A DNA stretch of 22,533 nucleotides from DAIRET01 sp036795455. Its GTDB lineage: Bacteria > Bacteroidota > Ignavibacteria > Ignavibacteriales > Ignavibacteriaceae. The notes below the pieces were generated by a model. It did no database searches and had not been told where the DNA came from. It saw nothing but the letters and a program-made list of their open reading frames with translations. Positions 7,720 through 15,178 of this stretch are shown one piece after another (positions within the stretch are counted from its first letter, which is position 1; each line of letters begins with the position of its first letter). The DNA is taken from contig DAIRET010000027.1 in the NCBI GenBank assembly GCA_036795455.1, positions 1 through 22,533 of the forward strand, given 5' to 3'. A program made the translations under genes and the position numbers.

Positions 7720-8694
7720 TTATTTCTGTTCTGCTATTTTATCGCATAATTTATTTAATTCCTCTGAAGTAATGAATACCTCCGAGAAAACATTTTTTAT
7801 TGTATCCGCATCAATTCTTACAAAATCTTTTTCAAGCGGGGTAATACAAACACCGCCAACGTCAACCGAGGCGGGACTTAGCATTAACTGTTTTTCTCCT
7901 TCTTCAAAAAAATGTGAAGGACGATGTTTCCTTCTCAAGAAAAAAATAACACGCCATGATGAATTATTATAACATGAAATTATATTCATCATCGGTTCTT
8001 CATCCAACCCGTTAGAATAGATATTTAAGAATTCATTCAGTTTTTTTGATAAATCCACATAGTTGTTTGACTCAAATACAATACACTTCCTAAGCCCGTC
8101 ATCAACCGAGAAGACCTTTACGCTGTTTTTATTCATTATCAAATTGCCAGACTTATTCAGTATTAATTCGTATTGATAATCAATCGGCATAAAATTTTTT
8201 ATTCCCGCCTGGAAGTGGATGTGATCGGGTGCAGATGCACCACATTTAGGTCCGTTGTAAAAAACAGTGTATCTTTCACCGATGTCCCTTGAGAGTTGAA
8301 GAAAAATTTCAATGTTACTTTTTATCTTTTGCGGTTGGTGAAATACCGAGGGGATTGTAAAGTGTTCGGGAAAAATCGGGAACGGGTTTACAAGTATTGT
8401 GTAGTCGTTTTTCCACTTAAGTGATTTTTGTTCCGGCGGAAGATTTTGCATGCAAAGGAAGCACTTCCTGTTGTTAATTGATTTAGGATCCACCTTTGCG
8501 GAAGTTGATACAAATCTGCCCGGGTTAAACTGTACTTTAATTGTAATATCATTAAAGTTAAATATTTTTGTTTCAACGGAAAGAAGTGAATTATACCCGG
8601 TTTTACATAATTCCCAATCTTCAAGTTGTTTCTCTAATAATCGTTTGGATTCTTCTGAAAAATTCATTTTTAGCTGCTCAATAAAAGAATGCAT
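7720..8694 (-). CDS. DUF4922 / HIT-like nucleotidyl-sugar phosphorylase-like protein
   Basis: A 324-residue protein that I place in the DUF4922 family from memory of its motifs. Residues 145-163 carry a FYNGPKCGASAPDHIHFQA-type segment: H158-I-H160-F-Q162 matches the HxHxQ active site of the HIT/GalT superfamily and is closest to the NHLHFQ site of plant GDP-L-galactose phosphorylase. The nearby NPFPIFPEHFTIP at 103-115 is also shared in style with that group. C78-F-L-C81 could bind metal with other residues. The expected chemistry is phosphorolysis or nucleotidyl transfer on an NDP-sugar or dinucleotide, via a nucleotidyl-histidine. No signal or membrane segment. The start at 8694 has GGAG 11 bases upstream; M10 (8667) is an alternative. 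The gene sits between a glycosyltransferase (40 bases upstream) and a NUDIX hydrolase (5 bases downstream), consistent with a nucleotide-sugar role. Confidence 0.78.
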   Translation of the reverse strand: MHSFIEQLKMNFSEESKRLLEKQLEDWELCKTGYNSLLSVETKIFNFNDITIKVQFNPGRFVSTSAKVDPKSINNRKCFLCMQNLPPEQKSLKWKNDYTILVNPFPIFPEHFTIPSVFHQPQKIKSNIEIFLQLSRDIGERYTVFYNGPKCGASAPDHIHFQAGIKNFMPIDYQYELILNKSGNLIMNKNSVKVFSVDDGLRKCIVFESNNYVDLSKKLNEFLNIYSNGLDEEPMMNIISCYNNSSWRVIFFLRRKHRPSHFFEEGEKQLMLSPASVDVGGVCITPLEKDFVRIDADTIKNVFSEVFITSEELNKLCDKIAEQK

Positions 8695-8734
8695 GCGGAT
8701 ACCTGCTCCGCCCGCTGAATAATCATTTCAAAAA

Positions 8735-10201
8735 CTAATTTGAGTTTTTGTTCATCTTGATTCTTGCCGAAAGCTCGAACGTTCTAACTTTGTCTTTGTA
8801 AAAATTATGCTTGTTTACCTGTTCAATACTCAGGGCGGAGTCTGTATTTCCTTCCCATCTTCTGCAAAGATAAACTGGTTCATAAATTCTACCTATCTGG
8901 TAATGGCGGGAAATTCCGATTACAACTGCATAGTCTTCACCGTAGCTAACGTTAGGGAAATTATTTTCTCTTAGAACCGGTGTGTAATAAGCCCGGGGTG
9001 CTCCAAGCCCGTTAATTCTTAATGCATTGTTTCTGCCGTTATCCGGGGTCCATTCTTTATGGTCAATCAATCCGGGAGGAATTTCTTCGAGTTTGAAATT
9101 AGTCATTCTGTAAGAGCCGATAACAGCCGCCGAATTTTCTTTATAGAAACAATCAACTATTTTTTGAAGAGTGTTTTCATCAATATAAATGTCATCGCTG
9201 TCAAGTTGAACTGCAAACTTTCCGCAGTTTGGGTGATGAGCTGCTTCATTCCAGCATCCCCCGATACCAAGGTCTTTTCTTTCAGGAATGAGATGCACAA
9301 CTCTCTTATCCTTTGCGGCAAACTCTGCAACTTTTTCGGTTGTTCCGTCTGTGGAGTAGTTGTCAACCACGAAAAGGTTGAACTTAAAATTTGTTTTCTG
9401 TGCGAGTACGGACTCTACCGCATCCGAAATAGTATTCATCCTATTTTTTACCGGAATGATTACGGATGCTTCATACTCGAATTGAGTGCCTTCGAAATCA
9501 ACTGTTTTAAATTCAGGTTTCAAATAACCGCTAATATCTTTCAGGTGTTGAGTACACGCCTCTTCCATTTCGATTTGAACCTGGCGGTTACGCGGGTCAA
9601 CGTAATCAAACAATTTCTCGCCCGATTTTCTCGTATCCGTTTCAATTGATGAATAAAGATATTCGTCAATTCTTGCAACCGCAGAAATCTGCGACAATCG
9701 TAATCTTGTGTCGTATAAGCCTGCAAACTTATAATCCGCTTCTTTATTTGCTTTATCTTTCAAAAATTTTGAATTGAAAAAGAATAGAAAGCCGAAATCA
9801 AAATCATCGCGTAAGCTGCCGGTTTGATAATCTATAACAGGGTGAGGCGTTCTAACCTCATTTTTAATTTCGTAATAGTTGGAATAGACTATACCTGCAT
9901 CAAGGTTGTCTGCAACGGTAATAAATCGTTCAAGTGCAAATTGTCCCAACTGTATCAATGTATCTTGTTTTATAAAAACCGAGTATTCGCTGTTCGATTT
10001 TTCAGCCATTAATTGAAAAGTTTTGGAGCCATTAATCTGCTCAATTTTAAGTAACTCGGTTCCACTTATCACAGGTTGCTCGTTCACTGTAGATAAAAGG
10101 TATATCTTTTCTATAAGTCCTGTATTAAAAAAGTTTTCTACTGTTTTTCTTGTATGCTCTAATCCGTTATAAGGGATAAAAACTGTAACGGGTTTACTCA
10201 T
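8735..10201 (-). CDS. Family 2 glycosyltransferase with an extra N-terminal GT-A-like domain
   Basis: A 488-residue cytoplasmic protein. The C-terminal half is a typical GT2 domain: ASVIIPVKNR at 245-254, VVDNYSTDGT at 278-287, GGCWNEA at 314-320, the metal/nucleotide-binding D334-S-D336-D337, and a GED acceptor-site motif at 421-423 followed by RRWEGNTDS near 447-455. The N-terminal half (residues 1 to about 200) begins with VTVFIPYNGLEHTRKTV and has FIKQDT near 76-81, which looks like a second, diverged GT-A fold with no DXD of its own. There are no membrane segments, so it probably works at the inner face of the membrane or on a soluble acceptor. The start is secure: GGAG lies 7 bases before the ATG, and a strong promoter match lies 49-79 bases upstream. 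It is the first gene of the operon 10201-6262. Confidence 0.87.
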   Translation of the reverse strand: MSKPVTVFIPYNGLEHTRKTVENFFNTGLIEKIYLLSTVNEQPVISGTELLKIEQINGSKTFQLMAEKSNSEYSVFIKQDTLIQLGQFALERFITVADNLDAGIVYSNYYEIKNEVRTPHPVIDYQTGSLRDDFDFGFLFFFNSKFLKDKANKEADYKFAGLYDTRLRLSQISAVARIDEYLYSSIETDTRKSGEKLFDYVDPRNRQVQIEMEEACTQHLKDISGYLKPEFKTVDFEGTQFEYEASVIIPVKNRMNTISDAVESVLAQKTNFKFNLFVVDNYSTDGTTEKVAEFAAKDKRVVHLIPERKDLGIGGCWNEAAHHPNCGKFAVQLDSDDIYIDENTLQKIVDCFYKENSAAVIGSYRMTNFKLEEIPPGLIDHKEWTPDNGRNNALRINGLGAPRAYYTPVLRENNFPNVSYGEDYAVVIGISRHYQIGRIYEPVYLCRRWEGNTDSALSIEQVNKHNFYKDKVRTFELSARIKMNKNSN

Positions 10202-10249
10202 TATTTTCTCCGAATAGGGGTTTTTTAATTAAATTTTTAAAAAGGCATT

Positions 10250-10280
10250 CAAAGATAAAAGTTAAGTGATGAATTACCAA
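10250..10280 (-). promoter_or_regulatory. Promoter of the GT2-DUF4922-NUDIX-peptidase operon
   Basis: On the minus strand TTG (10280-10278), a 20-base spacer and TATCTTTG (10257-10250) match the Bacteroidetes-type promoter TTG-N19/21-TAnnTTTG exactly. The expected start site is near 10243, giving a leader of about 40 bases that contains the GGAG ribosome site of the glycosyltransferase gene. No hairpin is seen in the leader. Confidence 0.7.
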
Positions 10281-10355
10281 CTATTTCGGGGATAACGAAA
10301 ACGGGAGATGTATTGAAATTCGTGAAAGATAGCGTTGAAAAATCAGATTATTTAC

Positions 10356-11084
10356 TTACTCCGCTATTCCCATCTCTTCGTCAAACCGTTCAATAAGTTT
10401 TAATGGCTCCGGGGAAATTGCAAAGCAGTAGAGCGGGTAAAGCCGCGAAAATATTTTAATTACTTCGATAATGAATTTGGGAGAAGCCGCAAGTTTGTGA
10501 TCTTTTTTAATCCCTTTTTCAATTAGAATGTATTTGATTTTTTTTAATGAATCGAAATTCTTACCCGCATTGAACCGCGGAAAAACTTCATTTAAGTCGG
10601 TTTTCATTTCAATAAGAGAAAACTTGTTATTTAATCCGTATTTATCAAAAACTGCGATTATTTCATTTTGATACCGGGCTAAATTTTGTTTAAAAAACAA
10701 TCCTTCTCCCGGACTATTATTTAAGAACAAACCGTATTCAATTTGATCTTTCGTAATATAAACGTAGAATTCACTATCCATTTTGAATTTGCCGAAATGA
10801 ATCAGGAAGAAAGTGCGGTATGGTTCTCCCTTTGCAAAGCGCATATCTTTATTAATTCTCATTAAGGTTTTGTTGAATTTCGGCTCTGTACGGATTGCCG
10901 GGTTTAACTGTTCAAAAAATGGGGCAATATTTACAACAAAAGATTTGGAAGGCAGCACAACATTGTTTTCATATTTCTCTCTAACGCTATCAAAAAATTT
11001 TTTATTGTTGTTTTTTTCGAGGGCAGCAAAAAAATCAAATATGCCGGTAGGGAAGCCGTCAAATGTAATGTCCGGTTCTTTCAA
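10356..11084 (-). CDS. DUF2461 family protein
   Basis: A 242-residue protein of the DUF2461 family, whose biochemical function is unknown. Diagnostic parts are FFAALEKNNNKKFFDSVREK (18-37), where most members have an NN-x3-WF motif, and the INKDMRFAKGEPYRTFF region (about 77-93), the family's R-D-x-RF-x-K-x-PY signature. It has no signal or membrane segments. The start is TTG at 11084, overlapping the TGA of the barrel gene as TTGA; no ATG with the family's N-terminus exists in this frame, so translation is probably coupled to the upstream gene. The cysteine-poor, basic C-terminus gives no further clue. No clear terminator follows; about 75 bases further downstream the next promoter begins. 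Confidence 0.85.
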   Translation of the reverse strand: MKEPDITFDGFPTGIFDFFAALEKNNNKKFFDSVREKYENNVVLPSKSFVVNIAPFFEQLNPAIRTEPKFNKTLMRINKDMRFAKGEPYRTFFLIHFGKFKMDSEFYVYITKDQIEYGLFLNNSPGEGLFFKQNLARYQNEIIAVFDKYGLNNKFSLIEMKTDLNEVFPRFNAGKNFDSLKKIKYILIEKGIKKDHKLAASPKFIIEVIKIFSRLYPLYCFAISPEPLKLIERFDEEMGIAE

Positions 11085-11725
11085 TACATAGAACCTATAT
11101 TTATTGTTAAATAAAATCCACCAAGATTTTTTATTCTTCGTCCTTTTAATCCTTCAACTCCATCGTTAAAAAAGTGAACGACATAATAACGGAGATTAAT
11201 TCCCATCAGCCGCGATTGATCCATACCGAAATTTGCACCGAAACCGATATACCCTCCGAGCGTATATTGCGCCTGTGCATAACCGATTGACTTAAAAAAT
11301 TCTCTTTCGTAAGGAGTTGTCGCTACCATAGTTGGACCTAATCCGGCATTTATATAAGGGCGTAGATTATCGCTTAAAACATCCTTAAAGATTCGATATT
11401 GTGCTCCCAAAACAAGCGGTATTATAAAAATCCTGTTCTTTTTACCGATTACATATGGTCTGCCGTAATAGTCGTAATACTCAATTTCTTTTTCATCTTT
11501 AGCTTCGGAGATTGAAAAGTCTGTAAACAGTGTAAAATTCTCCGATAGTTCGCGTCTATAAAATGTACCCAAACCGAAACCGCCTTCACCGAACATAATA
11601 TCTACACCCCAGGCATTTTGCGGGAATTCCAAAGCCTCTTTTTCAGGCGCTATTTCTCCTATTCCCTGTCCGTTTGTTTTTAGGAAGGGAATAACTATTA
11701 TTGCAACTAAAAGATATTTTTTCAT
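11081..11725 (-). CDS. Small outer-membrane beta-barrel protein
   Basis: A 214-residue exported protein of the outer-membrane beta-barrel type (OMP_b-brl-like). From the chosen ATG, residues 1-20 form a signal peptide ending in TNG-Q. The mature part has many Gly, Tyr and Phe in alternating strand-like segments such as GGFGLGTFYRREL, RPYINAGLGPT and LGGYIGFGANFG, and ends in a FYLTINIGSMY strand. The frame is open to an ATG at 11779, but the extra 18 residues are not signal-like, and a good promoter match at 11745-11774 lies inside that extension, so 11725 is the better start. The stop overlaps the DUF2461 start (TTGA), so the two are one operon. A function beyond envelope structure cannot be given. 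Confidence 0.8.
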   Translation of the reverse strand: MKKYLLVAIIVIPFLKTNGQGIGEIAPEKEALEFPQNAWGVDIMFGEGGFGLGTFYRRELSENFTLFTDFSISEAKDEKEIEYYDYYGRPYVIGKKNRIFIIPLVLGAQYRIFKDVLSDNLRPYINAGLGPTMVATTPYEREFFKSIGYAQAQYTLGGYIGFGANFGMDQSRLMGINLRYYVVHFFNDGVEGLKGRRIKNLGGFYLTINIGSMY

Positions 11726-11744
11726 ATGGATTATTTTTTTTCTC

Positions 11745-11774
11745 CAAAAATAGTCAGATATTGGAAAAAAGCAA
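11745..11774 (-). promoter_or_regulatory. Promoter of the barrel-DUF2461 operon
   Basis: On the minus strand TTG (11774-11772), a 19-base spacer and TATTTTTG (11752-11745) match the Bacteroidetes-type consensus. The start site expected near 11739 gives a leader of only about 14 bases. The GGAG at 11745-11742 overlaps the -7 box and would not be in the RNA. The divergent AddB-like gene begins 33 bases from the -33 box. Confidence 0.6.
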
Positions 11775-11806
11775 CGCATTAATGTATCAATTTTTCAACT
11801 TAGGTA

Positions 11807-14800
11807 ATGATTTTAACAAAATCCGGAATAAAAAAGGTCAACTTAGACCAATTAATTAAAGAAAGAATTACCGGCTCTAAAACCGACACTTTTCTACTCG
11901 TTGTTCCGACAAATAGAAAAGTAAGACATTTAAAAAAAGAGTTTATCAAACTTGCACCAGGGAAGGCGATTGCGGGAATCAATATTGAGACTATCGGCAC
12001 CCTATCGACAAAGCTGCTCTCGGAGAATGTATCCAAAATTTCGTTGGTAAGTGAAGCCGCTTCTTCTGTATTACTAAAACAAAGTTTTGCTGAAGCCGAT
12101 CTAAACTACTTTATTAATTATAAGCATGAAATCCCCCAGGGAACACTTGATAGAATTAAATCGGTTCTGAAAGAATACAAACGGCATGGTATATCGCCGC
12201 TGTTATTGGAAAATGAAGCTGAAAAACTTGACTCAAGCGAGAAGAAAAAAGCAATCGATATTGCACGCATTTATAAAATCTATAAAGAAAAGTTTTCTAA
12301 TTTAAACGTTTATGAAACGGGTGATATTTACGGAGAGCTGAACAAGCTCGGTGCAAAAAAGACGATTGAATCTTTGAACAAAGTATACCCGTCGATAGAT
12401 TTGATAATATTCAGCGGCTTCTCGGAGTTTTCAAATCCCGAAATAGAAATAATAAATTCATTGTCGGAAGATGCAAGCAAAAAGCTATTTATTGAGTTTG
12501 ATTATTATGAAAACAACGAAGATGTTTTTTCTCACCTCCTACTTTGTTATAATAAACTGACCGAACGGGGCTTTAATAAAATAATTGATGACCCGGAAAT
12601 AAAAGAGACACCGTTTGTTCGCGAAGTCAAAGAGAGTCTTTTTAAAAGAGGAGTGAATTACGGACACGAAAAATTTTTAGAAAGAATAGAAGTCATCCCG
12701 GCAAAAGACCCGGAGACCGAAGTGGAGTATATCGGGAAAGTAATAAAACGTTTGATAACCGAAGATTCCGTCCCGCCGCAGAATATCTCGGTTGTTTTTA
12801 ATCTAATCGGGAAATACTCTCCTTTGATTAGGGATCGGTTCGGGCTGCTCGGCATTCCGTATAATCTTACGGACAGATACATGTTGGATACATTCCTGCC
12901 GGTAATTTCGATAATCAACTTTTTGGAAATACTCGAAAACGATTTTTATTATAGGAACATATTCCGTGCTTTAAGCGGCGATTATATTAAACCGGCAAAA
13001 GTAAAACTAATCAACTTAATGAAAGCCGCAGCCGAGCTGAAGATTGTTGCCGGATACCAAAATTGGAAAGAAACACTGAATTTTTACATTCTGCATAACC
13101 GGGTCGGAAATAATGAAAACGGTAAAGAAGAATTTTATAAAAATATTCTTGCGGAGATTGAATCGATATATCAACTGCTAAAACCGTTTTCGCATCAGCT
13201 TACACCGGATGAATTTCATTCACGATTCGAGGAATTAATTTTTCGGCTTGATGTTCCGGGTAAGGTATTGCTATTGGGAGGAGAACTGTCGGAAGCAAAT
13301 TTTAAAGCACTGGATACCCTGCTTGATATTTCACGCGAAGTTCTTGAACTAATATCGATGGAGCATGGAAACAAAAAGAAATTTCACCTGGGATTTTACT
13401 TAAACCAAATTAGAACCGCTGTATCGTCGGCGAGGTTTAACATTAAAGAAAGACCCAACTACGGTGTGTTGATTACAACACTCGAAGAGATACGCGGTTT
13501 GAAGTTCGACTATCTTTTCATCGGTGGACTTTGTGACGGAGATTTACCAACACGGTATTCCCCGGAAGTTTTTACTTCCGGTTCATTCATTAAAGGAGAG
13601 CAAAAACATCAACTGGAGGAGAGGTATCTTTTCTATAAAACTTTAACTGCAGTTGAAAAGCAGCTTTATTTATCATATCCTTTGGTAGACGGTAAAAAAG
13701 AACTTGTCGAATCTAATTTTTTAACGAGCTTCAGGGCTTTGTTTAAAACCGGGATTAAAGTTCCGGGTGAATTCAATAAGTACATTTATTCAAAAGATGA
13801 GTTATTATATATGGTGGGGAAAAATCATCCCGGAGCAAATAATAGTTTGAATGAAGATGAATCCCGGGAGATTACGGAAGCCTTGAAAATTGATTCTTTA
13901 AGATTGAACAATTCCTTTGCCCCAACCGAATTTACAGGCTGCGTTAAAGACGGGTTAAGTGATAAAGCAAAAGAGACTTTGTTTTCATTATCAAATAAAA
14001 CTTATTCTATTTCAAGGCTTGAAACGTACGCACTTTGTCCATTCAAGTATTTTTCCGAAAGAGTATTGAACCTAAAACCGATTGAAGAGCCGAGCGAAGA
14101 ATTTGAAGCCATACAACTCGGGAACCTGCTTCATTCGATAGCGCACAGGTTCTATGTAAAAATGATAGAAAAAAATGTAACTCTTAAAAACTGTAATGAT
14201 AACGACTTCAACGAAGCGGTGGAAGTTATTTTTAATATTGCACACGAAATACTCTCCGGTATCAGCATCAATTCCGAAATAGTTTTTTTTGAAAAAGAGA
14301 AAATTACCGGGATAAACGGGAATAAAGAGCAGTCAATCCTTTATAAATTCCTATTGCAGGAAAGAGAATCGCAGGACGATTTTGAACCGAAATATTTTGA
14401 AATACCATTCGGGAATCTTCATATCCCCGATGAACAATCGCTGCTTGGAAATATTAAAGCCGGTAATGTTGAAGTCAGTGGAAAAATTGACAGGCTGGAC
14501 ATCAACGAAAAGGAAAAGACTTTTAAGGTGGTTGATTACAAACTGAGCGGTAAAAAGCCGTCAAAGAATGATCTTAACGAAGGATTATCACTGCAAATAC
14601 CTCTCTATCTTTATGCATCAAAAAAACTACTGAAATTTTTACTGAACGAGGATTATGAACCTGCGTTAGCCTGGATTTATTCGCTAAAAATGGGGTATGA
14701 TTCTATTAAGCCGGTTGAAGTAAAAAACTCAACATCAAGAAAATCTTTTGTTCAACTTAGTAAAGCAGAAAAAGAGGAATTGATTAATTCGTACAATGAA

Positions 14801-14950
14801 ATGATCGATTCTTGCGTCGTGAAGATAAACGAATACGTTGAGAAAATATCAAGCGGTATTTTCAATTTATCAACACTTGAAGACCGGGAAACCAGGATTT
14901 GCAGAATGTGCAGTTTTAAGCCGGTTTGCAGGATTAAAGATTTTGGTTGA
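11807..14950 (+). CDS. AddB-like PD-(D/E)XK nuclease (helicase-nuclease subunit)
   Basis: A 1047-residue protein resembling AddB, the nuclease subunit of the AddAB double-strand break repair complex. The N-terminal region (LLVVPTNRKVRHL near 30-42) stands where AddB has its ATP-binding loop but lacks a G-x4-GK-S/T Walker A, so ATP hydrolysis here is doubtful. GVLITTLEEIRGLKFDYLFI (about 556-575) and GGLCDGDLP resemble late UvrD-type helicase motifs. The nuclease domain is intact: H776 in GNLLHSIAH, D895 in GKIDRLD, and D910-Y-K912 in VVDYK. Four cysteines, C744 (in YALCPFKYF), C1032, C1035 and C1041, have the AddB iron-sulfur spacing. No signal or membrane segment. No addA is next to it in the window. 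It could equally be named PD-(D/E)XK nuclease family protein. The start at 11807 lacks a clear Shine-Dalgarno. Confidence 0.85.
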   Translation: MILTKSGIKKVNLDQLIKERITGSKTDTFLLVVPTNRKVRHLKKEFIKLAPGKAIAGINIETIGTLSTKLLSENVSKISLVSEAASSVLLKQSFAEADLNYFINYKHEIPQGTLDRIKSVLKEYKRHGISPLLLENEAEKLDSSEKKKAIDIARIYKIYKEKFSNLNVYETGDIYGELNKLGAKKTIESLNKVYPSIDLIIFSGFSEFSNPEIEIINSLSEDASKKLFIEFDYYENNEDVFSHLLLCYNKLTERGFNKIIDDPEIKETPFVREVKESLFKRGVNYGHEKFLERIEVIPAKDPETEVEYIGKVIKRLITEDSVPPQNISVVFNLIGKYSPLIRDRFGLLGIPYNLTDRYMLDTFLPVISIINFLEILENDFYYRNIFRALSGDYIKPAKVKLINLMKAAAELKIVAGYQNWKETLNFYILHNRVGNNENGKEEFYKNILAEIESIYQLLKPFSHQLTPDEFHSRFEELIFRLDVPGKVLLLGGELSEANFKALDTLLDISREVLELISMEHGNKKKFHLGFYLNQIRTAVSSARFNIKERPNYGVLITTLEEIRGLKFDYLFIGGLCDGDLPTRYSPEVFTSGSFIKGEQKHQLEERYLFYKTLTAVEKQLYLSYPLVDGKKELVESNFLTSFRALFKTGIKVPGEFNKYIYSKDELLYMVGKNHPGANNSLNEDESREITEALKIDSLRLNNSFAPTEFTGCVKDGLSDKAKETLFSLSNKTYSISRLETYALCPFKYFSERVLNLKPIEEPSEEFEAIQLGNLLHSIAHRFYVKMIEKNVTLKNCNDNDFNEAVEVIFNIAHEILSGISINSEIVFFEKEKITGINGNKEQSILYKFLLQERESQDDFEPKYFEIPFGNLHIPDEQSLLGNIKAGNVEVSGKIDRLDINEKEKTFKVVDYKLSGKKPSKNDLNEGLSLQIPLYLYASKKLLKFLLNEDYEPALAWIYSLKMGYDSIKPVEVKNSTSRKSFVQLSKAEKEELINSYNEMIDSCVVKINEYVEKISSGIFNLSTLEDRETRICRMCSFKPVCRIKDFG

Positions 14951-15019
14951 TACATCCGGAGAGGCTGTTTTATTAATACTGATACCGGATTTACGCTCGA
15001 ATAATAATTATTTTATTTC

Positions 15020-15050
15020 TTGCTAATTCAATAAAATAGTTCTAACTTTG
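15020..15050 (+). promoter_or_regulatory. Promoter of the rimP-nusA-infB operon
   Basis: TTG (15020-15022), a 20-base spacer and TAACTTTG (15043-15050) match the Bacteroidetes-type promoter exactly. The expected start near 15056-15058 leaves a leader of about 120 bases before rimP. The terminator-like hairpin at 15062-15078 would begin only about five bases from the RNA 5' end. Confidence 0.7.
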
Positions 15051-15061
15051 CAACGTTGTTT

Positions 15062-15087
15062 TCGCCCTAAAAGGGCGATTTTTGTTT
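15062..15087 (+). terminator. Terminator-like hairpin in the rimP-operon leader
   Basis: A perfect 7-bp GC-rich stem TCGCCCT / AGGGCGA with an AAA loop is followed by TTTTTGTTTG: the form of an intrinsic terminator. It lies downstream of the rimP promoter, so it could stop readthrough from the AddB-like gene, act as an attenuator on rimP-nusA-infB, or cap the 5' end of the mRNA. Which is true cannot be decided from sequence. Confidence 0.7.
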
Positions 15088-15093
15088 GTGTTG

Positions 15094-15146
15094 GTTAATT
15101 TGCCTCGAAAAGCCCATTTTTTTGAGAAATAAACCGGACAATTAAC
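15094..15146 (+). other. Possible structured leader segment upstream of rimP
   Basis: GTTAATT (15094-15100) can pair with AATTAAC (15140-15146), enclosing a second hairpin CTCGAAAA (15104-15111) / TTTTTGAG (15119-15126) with one G-U pair. It lies between the terminator-like hairpin and the rimP start. The stems are AT-rich, so the structure is only a suggestion. Confidence 0.3.
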
Positions 15147-15178
15147 AGACGAATTAGAAATTTCTTTTGTGCTGCCTT

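Noticed and set aside
9059..9649. Plus-strand ORF of 196 codons antisense to the glycosyltransferase
   Set aside because: It is fully within a well-supported GT2 gene, with no ribosome site or recognisable domain.
11726..11779. Longer N-terminus of the small barrel protein starting at ATG 11779
   Set aside because: The added residues are not signal-like, and the best promoter match lies within them; the signal peptide begins at 11725.
14954..14990. ATCCGG / CCGGAT inverted repeat after the AddB-like gene
   Set aside because: Only 6 bp with a 25-base loop and no U-tract; too weak to call a terminator.
15167..15178. TTG start for RimP
   Set aside because: It adds MCCL before the normal family start at ATG 15179 and has no supporting ribosome site.
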